From contig CACZPD010000201.1 in NCBI GenBank assembly GCA_902782955.1, positions 1-5,443 on the forward strand: DNA of 5,443 bases. The letters run 5' to 3'. A model generated the notes under the pieces. That model was not told the DNA's origin. It ran no database searches and saw nothing but the letters and a program-made list of their open reading frames with translations. The number at the start of each line of letters is the position of its first letter. Position 1 is the first letter of the stretch. The DNA comes from an uncultured Erysipelotrichaceae bacterium. GTDB taxonomy: Bacteria; Bacillota_I; Bacilli_A; Erysipelotrichales; Erysipelotrichaceae. The position numbers and the translations under genes are program-made. Of the stretch, positions 5,354 to 5,443 are shown one piece after another.

Positions 5354-5357
5354 CATA

Positions 5358-5442
5358 TGGTGCACCAGACAAGACTTGAACTTGCACGGGTCTCCCCATA
5401 CGCCCCTCAAGCGTACGTGTCTGCCGATTCCACCACTGGTGC
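5358..5442 (-). tRNA. tRNA-Leu (anticodon GAG)
   Basis: This 85-base leucine tRNA decodes CUC/CUU codons. Acceptor arms GCACCAG and CTGGTGC pair over 7 bp, followed by discriminator A and an encoded CCA (5360-5358). The D-arm segment GTGGTGGAATCGGCAGACAC is typical of leucine tRNAs. The anticodon stem TACGC/GCGTA encloses the loop TTGAGGG with anticodon GAG at 5408-5406. A long class II variable arm (GGG-GAGA-CCC core) and a T arm with loop TTCAAGT complete the cloverleaf. One base upstream is visible, so it may belong to a larger tRNA cluster outside the window. Its terminator follows directly. Confidence 0.97.
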
Positions 5443-5443
5443 A

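Overview
The window looks like chromosomal DNA from a low-to-moderate GC Bacillota (Firmicutes) bacterium, perhaps a gut-type anaerobe. The support is strong AGGAGG-type ribosome binding sites, intrinsic hairpin/U-tract terminators after most units, a tRNA gene with encoded CCA, and a GH13_31-type oligo-1,6-glucosidase. I cannot assign a genus. Most of the window has balanced GC (about 50-60% in lines I counted). The last roughly 700 bases are much more AT-rich.

Layout from left to right: (1) On the minus strand, a classical short-chain dehydrogenase/reductase (SDR) runs off the left edge and probably lacks only its last few tens of residues. (2) Diverging from it on the plus strand, across a 115-base gap with candidate overlapping promoters, is a 459-residue FAD-dependent dehydrogenase of the COG2509-like type with a four-cysteine cluster. 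(3) Converging on that gene, with 12 bases between the stops, is a complete minus-strand GH13 alpha-glucosidase. It has all catalytic residues, an alpha-1,6 specificity marker and an unusual N-terminal extension of about 85 residues. A terminator hairpin spans its stop codon. (4) Diverging from the glucosidase is a small, very acidic 69-residue protein of unknown function, followed by a strong two-part terminator hairpin. (5) A roughly 350-base gap holds several hairpins, including a leftward terminator with no obvious leftward gene next to it. (6) An AT-rich gene for a 173-residue unknown protein has an extended -10 promoter and its own terminator. (7) A strong orphan Shine-Dalgarno site opens a six-codon mini-ORF that runs into the next terminator. 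(8) At the right edge is a minus-strand tRNA-Leu(GAG) with a strong bidirectional terminator.

The genes do not form an obvious pathway; each looks like its own transcription unit. The left part is ordinary metabolic sequence (two redox enzymes and cytoplasmic oligosaccharide hydrolysis). The segment between about 4520 and 5357 has the look of a small accessory insertion next to a tRNA gene: a composition shift, an unknown gene, an orphan terminator and a decapitated gene start. I found no CRISPR array, transposase, integrase or clear riboswitch. The items most worth a second look are the glucosidase N-terminal extension and the tRNA-adjacent AT-rich segment.
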